A stretch of DNA of 64,000 nucleotides from positions 1 through 64,000 of the forward strand of contig WHVD01000273.1 in NCBI GenBank assembly GCA_015178975.1, in the 5' to 3' direction. The translations under genes were made by a program, and so were the position numbers. A model generated the notes under the pieces. It saw only the letters and a list, made by a program, of their open reading frames with translations. It had not been told where the DNA came from and did not search any database. Shown piece after piece: positions 34,078 through 45,792 of the stretch (the stretch's first letter is position 1; each line of letters begins with the position of its first letter). The DNA is from Hysterangium stoloniferum. Taxonomy: Eukaryota > Basidiomycota > Agaricomycetes > Hysterangiales > Hysterangiaceae.

Positions 34078-36849
34078 GAATCTCCAGTCTGACAGTAGTC
34101 CTCGGTCAGGCCTTCAAGGTCCTGCCGATGAGCACTCAGCCGGTCTCCTTTTTCGAAGAAATCTGCGGCGAGTATGGATACATAAGCTTCAGACGGAAGA
34201 GCTTCACCAGTCGTTCGATTTTCCTCCCTCACTAATTTGTCTCCGACATGGGGCGAATAAATGGAAACAAAAGTCAATTTGTCATCAGAGCTATTTACTT
34301 GTCCTTGTATAGATAGTCCATGAACCGCTTCATATAACCTTTTCTCCTCAGCTTCCTCCAACATATCCTGTGCGGAGCATTTGTTGATAGAGACATAATG
34401 AGACATTTTGCCAGCTTGAGGGCAGTCTATCTTAAAATGCTCCGGACTTCCGCATATCCAACATTCCTTGGTGGGTTTGACCGAACTCCTCTTGTTACTC
34501 CTCTCGAAGAACATTTTTCCGTGACGCTTTCCCTGTTTTGGATCAGCGACGTCCGGAACGGTCCTTCTCATCGAGCCTCTCTCGTTAGTCTCACTAATGA
34601 GAATATGGTTAGGTGAAGAGGAGTCGCCGGTGACTCTAAAATCCAATTCTTGACCCTCCGATAACATTACGCGTGGTTTCTGGAACCTGTAATGTTCCCG
34701 GTGTGTTTGGACCCAAGCGTTAATCAGAGCTTCTTGCAGGTTATTAGCATAAGTCTGTAAACTCATGATATCATCGATGGGTTGTCCTTGAAGAAGGTAG
34801 AGCCATTCCGTAGGCAGCGTGAGAATGAGTCTGCGTGTCTCATCCCCTCTGTCCTGGTGGAACCTGTACAGGAAACGATAAAGTTTAACTCTCCGTTGGA
34901 TATAGTGGACGGGTGTCTCACGATCGTGACCAGCCTGTCGAAATTTCATAGCTTCCCATTCTAAGGCTAAGGATTCACGCCAATGAGTTCCAAGCAATCC
35001 TTCGACGATACCCCAAAGAAACGACCCATGAGATTGACTGAATTCAGTACGATGCTCACGGTCTAAGGTGCTCCACCAGACCTTAGCGTGCCCCTTGAGT
35101 CATCTTGGCAGAGCAACTCCTAAGATCGCACTCATAGAGTCTGATATCTCTGCGAGACTCATGATGTCCATGATATAGTCCAGGGCTTCAGATTGAGCTC
35201 CGTTGTATTCAGGGAGATCAGACCATTTGATCTTAAGGTCGTTGGTGTTAAGAGTGACCTTCTTGTCCTTAGGTAAGTCGTCAATAAGCACGCTAGCTCA
35301 AGACTGCATCGGAGTTCGAAAAGGGGTATTAGGGACTCCATTGTGGCGCTCCCCACATCCTGAGTTCCCTCCCCGGTCTGAAGTATTCGAACTCCCGGAT
35401 GAATCGCTAGGGGGTCCTCCTGATGGCAAGAAAGGGTTTGAAGCAATCGGTAGAGAATGGCAGGGACCGTCTGGATTAAGCGATCCTCGACCAGCAACTG
35501 GGCCAGCTATGCCCTCAGTGAATGCCGTGGAGAAGGACGGTCGACCCTTGTTGGCAACTGATCGGTTTCTGAGAGTGGTCACTTCATTCCTGAAGTTAGG
35601 GCTGTTGGAGACTCTCTCAAATGTGACACGAGAGCGGTGATCTCCCTGGAGAGACGTTAGGCCCAGTTCCATCGTGATTTGTCTCTCGATCTCCGTCGCG
35701 TTCAGAAGTCGACACGGCTGGGGTTGATGGAAGGGAGTGCAGACCTCAATCCTCTTCTCCTGAAGGCATTCTATCACTTGCGTCCTCAAGTCCAGTGGAA
35801 AATCCTCCAATATTACGGGACGGTTGAGAGAATGCAGAAAACGAGTATCAGGGGACCCGTTTAAGTTGTGAACGAATGCATTGGTCGTGGAGATAGGCGA
35901 ATCAGGGACCTGGATCGAGTCGTTATAGGGGAGGAGTACCTCTAAAACCATCTTATCAAGTCTTCTTTGGTTTCACTTCAACCGACCCCTTAAAATGAGG
36001 TATGCCAGCGATAGATTTGGCATGACTCCATTGAGAGACTCCTCCAACATACAGATGTACATGTACTGGTAGTCAACCTTAGGCACAACATGATCTCCGC
36101 TAAGCAGGACATGCAGGATCTGCAACACATCATCATGCGTACGAAGTGCTTCAAGGAACAGAGAAAACACCTCCCACCTGAGAATTCTTCTTCCTCCTTC
36201 CATAGTGGTCGTCACCTCGTTCGACCATTCAGGAATCGATTGGGTCAAATCCTCAAGGTTCCCTGGTCACGTGAATAAATCCCGCGCCGATAAAATCACT
36301 TGATAACGCCCTAACCAGACTGCTACAGTCTCCGGTAGAATAGGGTAATCCGTACTGTACTCCTCCACGAAGGGGGTAACCTGATCCTCGGGGATTCGAT
36401 TGGTGTAGTACATATCCCATTTGTAGTCGATGGGCTGGGCGTAAACCATATGACCTCCGAGGAACTGCTTAAGGATGACCTGTCTCGGAGGGAATCTGAG
36501 AATGGGTGTGGGTGCTCGATTAGGCTCAACATTAACTCCAGGGGTGTCCAACTGCTCGAGTGATGAGCGTTCCTCAGGTGGATCGGGGAGAATGTTCATT
36601 GACGATCCAGCTACTACTCCAGGGGGAATCCTCTGGAGGAGCTGATCCTTGGGGAAGCTGGGGAATGTTTGTAGATGATCCAGCTACTACTCCGGGGGAA
36701 TCCTCCGGAGGAGCTGATCCTTGAAAAGTCAACGAAGACTTCCTCAGGGTGACGTTACGGGGTGGTTCTAGGTTAGAAGATTTTTGACGAGGCATGGAGC
36801 TACTCGGTGTTGATGAAGGCCTAGGTGTTTGATTCTTGCCCGTAGTCAT
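33975..36849 (-). pseudogene. gypsy-2 gag, interrupted by four TGA stops
   Basis: Successive minus-strand frames (36849-36574, 36599-36267, 36248-35973, 35951-35298, 35291-35100, 34997 to about 33975) make one long gag of roughly 950 codons. The last frame holds the capsid-like region and a zinc knuckle C-W-I-C-G-S-P-E-H-F-K-I-D-C near 34450. The breaks at 36267, 35973, 35298 and 35100 are all TGA and the frame continues after each. A direct duplication (E-D-S-P-G-V-V-A type) and a frame change occur near 36600-36700. Confidence 0.85.
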
Positions 36850-36906
36850 TCGCGTGTTCAGGTCTTAGTAGTCAAATAATAAGTTTTTCCTCGTAGGAAA
36901 AGAACG

Positions 36907-36924
36907 GTCCGGCCCGGATCACCA
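36907..36924 (-). other. Candidate primer-binding site of gypsy-2
   Basis: One base inside the 5' LTR the minus strand reads TGGTGATCCGGGCCGG. This begins with TGG, as expected for pairing with the CCA end of a tRNA. The tRNA was not identified. Confidence 0.5.
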
Positions 36925-36925
36925 C

Positions 36926-37568
36926 TGTGAAGAGTCAATAGATTCTGACCGTTCAATATACGAAGAATAGTGTTTATTCAACTACTATTAGCAGGTATTG
37001 ACCGTACAGTACAATACCATAGATTACTAGACAAGCAGTACTAGTAAGAAGACACGCTACACATCACAAGAGCAACTGTACAGTTGCTCTTGATGGCTAG
37101 AATGAAAGAATGAAAGAGTTGACCTTCATGGTACAACTCGTAGCTAGATGTAAAATAGATAATCAACGCGAAGTTGAATATCTAGAGTAAAGAAATAATA
37201 GCGCGAGTCAACTATAATGTCGACTAGCGCAAAGACCTTAGATTGGAACTCGACCTTCGCGGTTTGAGTCCAAAGTTCGTTAGTATGCAAGAGAATACTA
37301 CCTTTAAAGGTAGTTGAGACATTACCCTTGACACCTCTCGCTATTCGACGTCTGGGTCGTTTACGAGGTGGTGTCTGCTGGGTAAAAGTGTCTATCCTTT
37401 TGGCACCAAGAGCACCCATACGTATACACAAAGCTTCGAACTACAAAATAAAGGTATGCTCGAAATATAGAAAGAATATAAAGAAAGAAAATAACAGATA
37501 AATAATAAAGTACTATAATCCAACTATTATTCCTTAGTCCAATTATGCATATATGCATACCCTTTACA
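36926..37568 (-). repeat. 5' LTR of gypsy-2
   Basis: 643 bases, the upstream LTR in element orientation; see 26300-26942. Confidence 0.95.
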
Positions 37569-37573
37569 GCTAC
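37569..37573. repeat. gypsy-2 target duplication GCTAC (right)
   Basis: Right partner of 26295-26299. Confidence 0.95.
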
Positions 37574-40500
37574 ACTTAGAATGACGCTTTGTCCATGCAG
37601 CATGCAATCCCTCAAGTGCCGGAATTGCCAAATAAAGTGTAGGATAATTTTCCGATGAGAAGGCTTGTTGTGCAGCATCTGCATACTGATAGAACCAATT
37701 CAATGGGTAAGTGGATGATGTGAAATTGAATAAAATACTTACACTTATTAATTCTCGAAATTCCTGGATCTTGTCCCATTCTGCCGTATCCAATGCAATT
37801 GAACGAAGTTTTGCATGCCTTGTGATGTCGTTCTCTTCAGCTGTTATGTCAAATATAAAGCGGTCCACATGCTGTAAACCAATATAAAATATCAGAATAA
37901 CCAAGTATCATCTCTGTTTTAATACTTACATCCTGTAAAAAATATGCCCAGTTCACCATAACAAAAGTAGATGACCAACGAACTGGCATATCTAATAACA
38001 GTGTTTGTGGGTGATCAGAGCCTTTGTCCTTTTGTAGTTTGAGAAATAGATCTCTTCTTTTGCTTGAGCTTCGAACCTGAAGTATTATAGATAGTATCAG
38101 TGTGAACAGAATGCATCTTTTATCACATACCTTCACAACTATGGCATGAACCATCCCCAATACATCCTTCTTGTCACCTGTGCCTTGAGTCGGAAGGTGT
38201 GCTTCTGGGTCATCTGGGTTGTAGTGTTTAGCACCCGAATATGTCGAGATAATTGCTTGAGTGGCCAAATTAATGACATGTGCAAGGCAACTGAAATTTT
38301 AATATTATTTAATGTTAGTATTGTATAAAGCAGACACAATGAAAAACTCACCAAATCCGATGTTCTTTCCAATCGTATTTTTCACCTGTTGCTCCTTCAA
38401 AAAGGACCATGAACTCTCTCATCATTGTGCCATTGTTTGCTGCATTGTCAGATGTGATCCAACCAGTCTATTAAATTATATTAAATAATAGCTTGTGACA
38501 TTGTAATTGTTATATGTACTTACTTTTTTGATAATATCAACCCGGCTGATAAGTTTGAATAGTGCCATTGCAAGCCGCTTGCCACTGTGTGAGCAGTTCA
38601 TCTTTGTAAATCCAATTAGTGAGGCTTGTAGGGTCCATGTTTTTGAATTGGTCCATTCAATCCAGTGTGCCGTGACAGCAAAGTATGAGTCCGCATTACT
38701 TGCCTGCCAGCAGTCACATGTGAATGAAACTTTGCCCTTGACCGTTGGGCCCTGAAATAAAGTTTTTAGCTCAAAACTTTGATATTTAAAAAGAAACTAA
38801 GACACACATTTATTCTCTCCTTGATATCAAGTAGGTGTTGCCTAAAAAGTGATATAATTCCTTCCCGGGTAGCCTTTTGTGCTGGAATCTTTACCCCATT
38901 CTTGGCGCAAGAAGCAATATTAATCATTTCTTTAAATTTTGGATGATTCAAGGCTTGAATTGGCTTTGGAATCAATGTTATTGCTAAATAAAGTAAAGAT
39001 TTAATAGTGTAATAACATACTTGATCTGTCTCAATCAACCACTCCAAAGCAGCCTGCTTAAAAGCCTTATCTGAGTATTGAATAACATTTTTAGTTGGGC
39101 CAACTGGTTCGAAATGGTCAGTGACGCTGGACTGAGTCAATATTTCTTCTCTCATTTTTAAGAGATGCTTTGGGAGTTTGTTTGTTGTTCCAGGTGTCTC
39201 TTTAACCCATTTAACGTAAGCACCCTGTCACCATATAATTAAATTTATAATTGATAAAGAGATATCATAAAGTTTACATACTGTGTGATTTGATTCGAGA
39301 TGTCGGTGCAAAGTTGTCACCTTGTTAGTAATTGAGCTGTCACTGAAACAATTTTGATTTATTTAAGTAAAAATGTAGCTGTGATGTACTCACCGACAAA
39401 TTTTGCATTTTCTTCTTTTTTTCCCTGTAATGTATTCAGGGGATTCTCTTAGATAGCTCAATATATGCTATAGTGTCACAGAGCTTCAACAATAAAACAA
39501 GCAAAGGTCCAGTAATTTAAATACTGATAGATTAATGAGCTGCGCTATGAAGCTTAAACAACTCAAATCAATGCTTATTTTGATTATTGAAAGGTTCAAT
39601 AGAACTGTGTATGACTCTTTTAGCAAATACAAGAACTATTCCTTGAGAATAGGGGCTGGAAGCTGAATATATGCTCAGTAACTTGGCAGAGACTTGATAT
39701 AAGAGCTTCGGATTCTTGTATGCTTATTTGTAACTATTAATAGTTATTTAACAAGGTGTTAAATAATTTATTAATAGAGAAAATAAATTGTATTGGATTA
39801 TCTGAGTGCTTGTACTTGATTAATTCAATAAACTTAGGGCTGGGCCTTGAGTAATCTAGTATTGGCAGGGATTTCAGTAAGGATACTTAGATACTTATTA
39901 GGTTTATTATCTAATTAATAAGCCTAAAGAGTAGCTGTGAGGCTGGGGGAACTTAGATGATTAGCTAAGTCCAAGAGTTGCTGACAAAGATTCAAGATGC
40001 TGCAAGTGTAGGTGCTTGCAGTTAGTGTATCAGACTAAGGCTATTATTGTCCTTAGGATGATGAGGTAAGCTTCTGTGCTGTACAGTAAAATATGTGAGA
40101 GATAGATTTGTTTTATTGGAAACTTGGCCCTCCTTATATACATTTTGATAACTCAATGATTAGCTAACTATTTAGTTTATGAGGTCATTAGTGAGATCAT
40201 AATGACCTCATATTCTACTCATTATTTACCCTTTGTTTAACATGTGATTCCCTTCTCTGAGACAAGGGTTCTAACCTCTTGCTTGAACATGAAGGTTCAA
40301 GGCCGCGGTCCCGGGACGGAAGCAAACGATGAGTCGGCGGAACCTAATAATGACTCGGGTAGTCACGTTCGTGACTTGTGTGACTCGGGTAGTCACATTC
40401 GTGACCTCTGTGAATCCCGACACTGGAGGCTTATGTAATAGGTCACATGACTCCAAAAATGCGCAAACTAGGCTGCACAAGGTGCCGAAAGGTAATAACT

Positions 40501-41223
40501 AAGTAAATAAAATATAAATAATTAGTTAAAAATTATAATAAATTAACTAAGATATAATAGCATAATATGAGTTCATATATGCTATTATTATGCGAAGTTA
40601 AAAGGAATAGAGCCTATATTTCACAATAAAAATATAATAAAAATACAATAAATTCGAAAGAATATTAAATAATCCACAGAAAATTAAGAGGATATTATGA
40701 TATGATGCTGATACATCACATTCCCATTAATGGTGCTGGGGGCATGAAAAAAATTATCTATATCTCTGGTCTTATTTTTGTTCTTCATGATTTCCTGTCC
40801 AATCTCTTCAATTCCATCCATGTCATTGCATATCACATCCTTACCCACTGGGGCATCTGAGACTGAAATGATATTTAAATAGATTATATTACTTGTTGTA
40901 AATATATTTGAATTTCAAAAAACACACCATTGACAGCGGCAGTGATAGCCAACTTGTTTTTTTTTCTTCTCAGGTCCTGTTTCACATACAATCTCGTCTA
41001 TTGGTAGGCTATGTTTCAATAAATGTTTTGATGCCATTTCAGTGGTGGGCACATCAGCTGGCCCGGGGCATGTGGAAGTCGATTTAACTACTAAACTTGG
41101 CAGAAGTTGCCTCAATTCTATGTTATTCGGATCACGGAGCACTCGGTTCATTGTACGGATCCGTGCTGAGTGCCCTGGAGACTTACTTGGCTGTCCCAGG
41201 CAAGGTTTTGACTTTGGCAGCAT
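37574..41223 (-). CDS. hAT transposase, N-terminal and core exons (interrupted)
   Basis: The first exon (41223 to about 40919) starts M-L-P-K-S-K-P-C-L-G and ends in a lysine run. A second (about 40860-40727) ends D-I-D-N-F-F-H-A-P. The BED zinc finger follows: C-K-I-C-R just before an intron at about 39395, then L-H-R-H-L-E-S-N-H. Core exons lie between about 39230 and 37574: F-T-C-D-C-W-Q-A (first catalytic Asp), W-I-T-S-D-N-A-A-N-N (second), C-L-A-H-V-I-N-L, and D-M-P-V-R-W-S-S-T. Introns are short, GT..AG. The LTR-like insertion (39426-40414) sits just upstream of the C-K-I-C exon and gypsy-2 splits the end of the core. Confidence 0.8.
39422..39425. repeat. Possible target duplication TCCC (left)
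   Basis: TCCC precedes the LTR-like unit and recurs at 40415-40418. Four bases is short, so this is tentative. Confidence 0.4.
39426..40414 (-). mobile_element. LTR-like repeat (family D), copy 2, inside hAT
   Basis: About 0.99 kb, matching 8541-9493 from TGTAATGTATTC onward. A TATATAAGG box reads on the minus strand. Near the right end GACTCGGGTAGTCAC is duplicated in tandem. The insertion separates two parts of the hAT 5' coding region. Confidence 0.65.
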
Positions 41224-41490
41224 TGTGTACAAGGGAGTTGGAATAGAAATTGAACGGTGGCTTACTGTACATTATCAGAAGACACTCTGACGATCCTTGA
41301 CCATGCGGTACCTTGTCCTTACCTTGTGGCCACTAGCAGGCCGTGGCTTGGTGGCCCAGCTTGGGCTTAAAATATCTCAGGCCAGGCCCAGAGTGGATGG
41401 CCTAAGTACGGCTCGGCTCGGCTTGGCCTGGGCTTTTCAGGGCCCGGCTCAGCCGGCCCATGGCCTGAGGCCGGGCCTTGCCAATCACTA

Positions 41491-41498
41491 CTGGGAAC
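41491..41498. repeat. hAT target duplication CTGGGAAC (right)
   Basis: Right partner of 25171-25178. Confidence 0.95.
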
Positions 41499-41609
41499 CC
41501 TTCCTATGCTGTGGGCTCAGGCTTGTTGGGGGGCGAAGCCCCCCAAATCCCCCCGCATCGACAACTCTGAAGTATTTCTGAGGCCCATTGTTCTAAAAGG
41601 GAAGCTGTT

Positions 41610-41725
41610 AGAACGGAAAGTCACATTAGAACTGAAAGTCACATTAGAACTGAAAGTCACGTTAGAACTGAAAGTCACATTAGAATTGAAAGTCACATTA
41701 CAACTGAAAGTCACATTAGATGGAA
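41610..41725. repeat. 18-base minisatellite, about six units
   Basis: The unit is ACATTAGAACTGAAAGTC with single-base variants. Confidence 0.85.
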
Positions 41726-41744
41726 AGTGTTCAGGGATTGGAAA

Positions 41745-42350
41745 GTGTTATAAAGGAAACACCCATTACAAAGGAAACACCCATTACAAAGGAAACACCC
41801 ATTACAAAGGAAACACCCATTACAAAGGAAGGAAAAAACGGTTACAAAGGAAGGAAACAATGGTTACAAAGGAAGGAAACAACGGTTACAAAGGAAGGAT
41901 GCAAAGGTTACAAAGAAATCAATGGTTACAAAAGAAATCAAAGGTTACAAAAGAAATCAACGGTTACAAAAGGAATCAACGGTTACAAAAGGAATCAACG
42001 GTTACAAAAGGAATCAACGGTTACAAAAGGAATCAACAGTTACAAAGGAATCAACGGTTACAAAAGGGAACAACAGTTACAAAAGGGAACAAAGGTTACA
42101 AAGGAATCAAAGGTTACAAAAGGGAACAACCGTTACAAAAGGGAACAACCGTTACAAAAGGGAACAACCGTTACAAAAGGGAACAACCGTTACAAAAGGG
42201 AACAACCGTTACAAAAGGGAACAACCGTTACAAAAGGGAACAACCGTTACAAAAGGGAACAACCGTTACAAAAGGGAACAACCGTTACAAAAGGGAACAA
42301 CCATTACAAAAGGGAACAACCGTTACAAAAGGGAACAGCCATTACATAAT
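41745..42350. repeat. 18-19 base minisatellite, over 30 units
   Basis: It starts with 18-base ACCCATTACAAAGGAAAC units, drifts through GGTTACAAAAGGAATCAA, and becomes a homogeneous 19-base CCGTTACAAAAGGGAACAA block at about 42115-42345. All units share the core GTTACAAA/ATTACAAA. All three plus frames are open only because the unit lacks stops. Confidence 0.9.
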
Positions 42351-42386
42351 GTGTAAGTATATCTGGGGCTTTGCTGCTTTAGAACT

Positions 42387-42391
42387 AAAGG
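42387..42391. repeat. Target duplication AAAGG (left)
   Basis: Matches 42866-42870. Confidence 0.85.
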
Positions 42392-42865
42392 TGTGAAGAG
42401 TGGTAGAAGTTCAGACCGTTCTATATACGAAGAAATGAGTAAAAAGGAAGGATATTGACCTATTCGGTGCAATATAAGAGAAAGTGAGAGAAGGAGCACG
42501 AGATGACGAATGAGTCAACGAGTGCAATGGTTCGAGTGGAGGCCTCGACTATTACAGTTCAAGGCCAGAAGTGTTTAGTAGTTCAGATATTGCTACTTAT
42601 GTAGTAGCTGACACGTTACCCTGATCACCGCTTGTAGTAGACCTAGTTTGTGTCTTTCGAGTGGTGGTTCTTGGGTTAAAGTGTGTCTGAGTTCTAATTG
42701 GTGCTGAGTGCACCCACAAGTATACACAATGCTTCGAACTAATGAAATATGCAAGATTCGAAGAATATGAAAGATAGAAAAATATGAATAAAATATGTAA
42801 AATATAAATGAAATAAAAGGAGTGTTTTACCACAATGATACTGTGGTAAAAGCATACTCCTCACA
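42392..42865 (-). mobile_element. Solo LTR of the gypsy-1/2 family
   Basis: 474 bases, TGTGAAGAGT to CTCCTCACA, flanked by AAAGG on both sides. It shares ends and internal phrases (CCGTTCTATATAC) with the LTRs at 2411 and 26300 but is shorter. Confidence 0.9.
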
Positions 42866-42870
42866 AAAGG
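42866..42870. repeat. Target duplication AAAGG (right)
   Basis: Right partner of 42387-42391. Confidence 0.85.
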
Positions 42871-42881
42871 CATTCAAAAAA

Positions 42882-43085
42882 TGGAAAGTGTTCTAAGAAT
42901 GGAAAGTGTTCTAAGAACGGAAAGTGTTCTAAGAACGGAAAGTGTTCTAAGAACGGAAAGTGTTCTAAGAACGGAAAGTGTTCTAAGAATGGAAAGTGTT
43001 CTAAGAATGGAAAGTGTTCTACGAATGGAAAGTGTTCTAAGAATGGAAAGTGTTCTAAGAATGGAAAGTGTTCTAAGAATGCAAA
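42882..43085. repeat. 18-base minisatellite, 11 units
   Basis: The unit is GGAAAGTGTTCTAAGAAT (last bases AT or AC). GGAAAGTGTT also occurs at about 41720-41750, so this array and the one left of the solo LTR were probably one locus before the LTR inserted. Confidence 0.9.
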
Positions 43086-43790
43086 ATATCTTTCTTATTA
43101 TATTCACAGAGCTAATCCCAGAGGGGATTTGAGCCTTTGGAGCATATATTTAGAAAATTGGGTGCTAGTACAGGGACAGATGCCCTGCATTGATGCCCAT
43201 TCTCATAGGGGGGTTCATTTTCTAGAGTGGCATCACGACTTGTTATCCACAGGCTAAGTTCTAATTTTTGCTGGAAAAAAAAAAGACGGGCAAATAAAAG
43301 TTATGTGGATGTATATATAATATAATATAGAGGGTCCTTTTTTGATGGGTTCTAGTCTTATTCTCCCCCCCTGAGGTGGAGGGTCCTTTTGACGGGTTCT
43401 AGGGTATTCTCCCCTGAGATGGAGGGTCCACCTTTTTCGTAGAAGAGTCCAAAGAGTCCAAAGGGTTTTTCCACTAAGTCCTAATATTTTTGCGGGAGCA
43501 AGAAAAAAAAAAAGAGACAGGCCGTTAAAGTTGTGTGCCTATGTGGGGTATGTGGTATGTGGATGTATGTGGGGGGGGGCCCCGTGTCTAAATGGCCAGA
43601 CTCTCTGCCCTCGCTAAACTGCCAGCCTTCTTTCTGGCTAAAGGTGGACCTTTTCTACAGAAACTGCAGAGTCTTCTACAAACAGCATGGGAGTCTTGTA
43701 TGAAAAAGGTGGAGTCTTCTACACAAACTGTGGAGTCTTCTACAAAAACTCGGTTGGAGTCTTCTACGAAAATTAGTGAATAGTAGACCC
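43086..43790. other. Non-coding, short repeats
   Basis: A GGAGGGTCCTTTT..GGGTTCTAG phrase is repeated at about 43335-43435, and a GGAGTCTTCTAC phrase recurs about five times at 43665-43770. No gene is seen. Confidence 0.5.
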
Positions 43791-43799
43791 TCCACCTCG

Positions 43800-44119
43800 A
43801 GAGAGAATACCTGTAAAAAAAACAAAAAAGTGGCCCAGTCTGAGGGTGAATAGCCATCAAAAGTCTTAAAGACATCACACTGTAGTCTAGAGAGATAGTG
43901 AAACAAGAAGGGGACTCTGTCGCAACCTGTTAGTTGTGCATCATCTGCACAATTCTCAAACTGCTCCAGAAACTCCACTACATCATCCTCATTCCCATAA
44001 AAGGTCTTCAGAGTGCGATTTGATCCTGGTGCAGGCATGGCTGCCTTTCTGGTAAGCACAGCTGCCATGTTAGATATTGAAGGTGGTAGAAAAGTCAGAG
44101 GAGGAGGTTGCACAGACAA
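43800..44119 (-). pseudogene. Gag fragment of an LTR retrotransposon
   Basis: The frame from 44119 carries F-Y-G-N-E-D-D-V-V-E-F-L-E-Q-F-E, then F-L-F-H-Y-L-S-R, then D-W-A-T-F, which resembles the capsid region of basidiomycete retrotransposon gag proteins. It loses similarity at about 43800, where the short repeats start. No matching pol lies directly downstream. Confidence 0.6.
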
Positions 44120-44886
44120 TATGAGGGTTTGGGGTGATGGATGTTGAGGAATGGTAGCTGTAGCATGTTTTTGAGGATGGAGAGTGCATAGTGGCAGGGT
44201 GGAATTTGTAGGTGGAATCGCTTATAGAGCAAGAGAAGTCATCCTGAGGAAGGGGAGATGTGAGAAATGTGCCAAGGGAGGACAGATGATGACCGATGTG
44301 ATTTTGCACTGAAATGCAGTTGTTAAATGTTCGAAGTGATCTTGAAGAGCAGGAGACATGATGGCAAGTGCAATTGAGTGTGTTGAGGAAAGGACAGATG
44401 CGACAGATGTGATAATGCACTGAAGTAGAACAGATGTGATGATACACTGAAGTGGGACAGGTGGTTGTTGAAAGGGATGTCGAAGGGTGGTGGATGGGAC
44501 TGATGCAATGCTGGTACCAATATAGAGGCAGACGATGACAGAAATAAGATGATGTGTGGCTGATAAGACTGACACAACACTGGCACTGATAGGGAGCAAG
44601 AAAAAGGCTCTTAATCTTAAGTGCAGAGTTCGATAAAGAGTGGGGCTCCACTATGTAAGGTACTTTATACTTTGAGCATAAAGTATCTTAATTGGGAAGA
44701 TGTGTACAAACTAGTTGTCTTATTTTCGAGGACTTTTGAGAGCCTTATATACATAAAAAAGAAACTGAGAGTGGTACAATCTATGCGAGTGGTACAATCT
44801 AGGCAAATGGTACAATCTATGTGGATGCTTGATAATAGACATGTGACATGTCAGGTATTTATGACAAGATCATCATGTAGGGAGTC
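44120..44886. other. Retroelement flank, no gene recognised
   Basis: Low-complexity minus frames rich in H, S and T. A three-unit 18-base repeat (AGTGGTACAATCTATGCG) lies at about 44770-44830. Confidence 0.4.
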
Positions 44887-45579
44887 TCATTCCCTTACAA
44901 AATGCTCTTTTCTGGGTCCTTCAAACCCTTCAGGTTGTTGAACCCAAACTTTTTCCTTCATTGTCCCATGTAAGTATGCTGACTTTACATCAAATTGACA
45001 TATGGCTGAATTCGTTATACCTCCCAGCACTAGTAAGATTTGGGATGCTTCCCATTTCATAACTGGTGTGTAGGTCTCATTAAAGTGCAGACCTGGAATC
45101 TGACTGAAGCCCTCAACAACAATCTGAACTTTTTGCTTCACCAGGTCACCATTTTTGTACATTCCACGACATATAGTTCCCATCTTCAAAATTCATGTTC
45201 CAGGTGGCAGTTCTTTGGGAAGTCCAAACACATTGTGATCCAACATATTCTGCCATTCTGCTTGTCACACCTTCTCCCAGGTGGCTCCTTCTTCTCCCAG
45301 CATGTTTAGTGCCTCTTGAATTGTCAGATTACTTCCTATGACAGAATACATGATAAGTCCTTCATCATGTTGGGATTGTTCCTCATCTGCTAAAATTGCA
45401 TTTTCAGCTATTTCTCTGATATGTCTGGATTGTGACATTCCATGTGGGATATCAGGTATGTTCAAAACTAGCTGTGACTGATCTGATGATGTACTGATTT
45501 CTTTTTCTTTTTTACCAGTGGGTCTTAGAGATGGAGGAATTTGTATTGTGAGCCTAGGCTGTGGCTCATTTGGCATCAC
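44887..45579 (-). pseudogene. copia reverse transcriptase N-terminal region
   Basis: V-V-E-G-F-S-Q-I-P-G, then E-T-Y-T-P-V-M-K, then Q-F-D-V-K-S-A-Y-L-H-G, then Q-P-E-G-F-E are the opening motifs of copia RT. TGA stops interrupt at about 45265 and near 45195 and 44887. The Y-x-D-D region is not present; the element is cut before it. Confidence 0.85.
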
Positions 45580-45615
45580 CTTTAATTGAGGTTCATTATT
45601 TTCCTTTGTGTCTGC

Positions 45616-45620
45616 AATAT
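45616..45620. repeat. Target duplication AATAT (left)
   Basis: Matches 47521-47525. Confidence 0.85.
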
Positions 45621-45787
45621 TGTTAAGTTCCCGAAGAAAGCTCCATGGATAGTCCCGCAGAGGTTTCTCCGGTAACTATATTCCGAACACACACTTTCTG
45701 GGTAATAGTCCCATGGACTCCCTGGGTAATAGGTCCGGGGAGTTTCCGAGAATATTAGTAGTACAAGGGAGTGTCGTATCAGAATAG

Positions 45788-45792
45788 TTACC
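45788..45792. repeat. Target duplication TTACC (left)
   Basis: Matches 46620-46624. Confidence 0.9.

Larger units (their letters stand above)
26300..37568 (-). mobile_element. gypsy-2: full-length chromodomain Ty3/gypsy element with internal inversion
   Basis: The 11,269-base element has 643-base LTRs at both ends, a GCTAC duplication, a polypurine tract next to the left LTR and a candidate primer-binding site next to the right LTR. Minus-strand order: gag (36849 to about 33975), then a block of protease, RT and RNase H lying on the plus strand (about 30648-33974), then integrase, chromodomain and an extra ORF. The two LTRs differ at about a dozen sites, so insertion is not extremely old, yet at least eleven premature stops are present. 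Confidence 0.93.
25179..41490 (-). mobile_element. hAT DNA transposon, 16.3 kb with nested insertions
   Basis: The terminal inverted repeat TAGTGATTGGCAAGGCCCGG begins at 25179, and its exact complement ends at 41490. CTGGGAAC is duplicated outside both ends. Both ends continue into GC-rich GGCCCGGCCC-type subterminal DNA. Removing gypsy-2 with one duplication (26300-37573) and the LTR-like insertion (39426-40418) leaves about 4.0 kb, a normal hAT size. The transposase is coded on the minus strand from about 41223 to 25391. Confidence 0.93.

Noticed and set aside
41506..42396. A 296-codon repetitive frame (E-L-K-V-T-L, then H-Y-K-G-N-T, then Q-K-G-T-T-V-T).
   Set aside because: It is a by-product of stop-free 18-19 base tandem units, and all three plus frames are open over part of the array.
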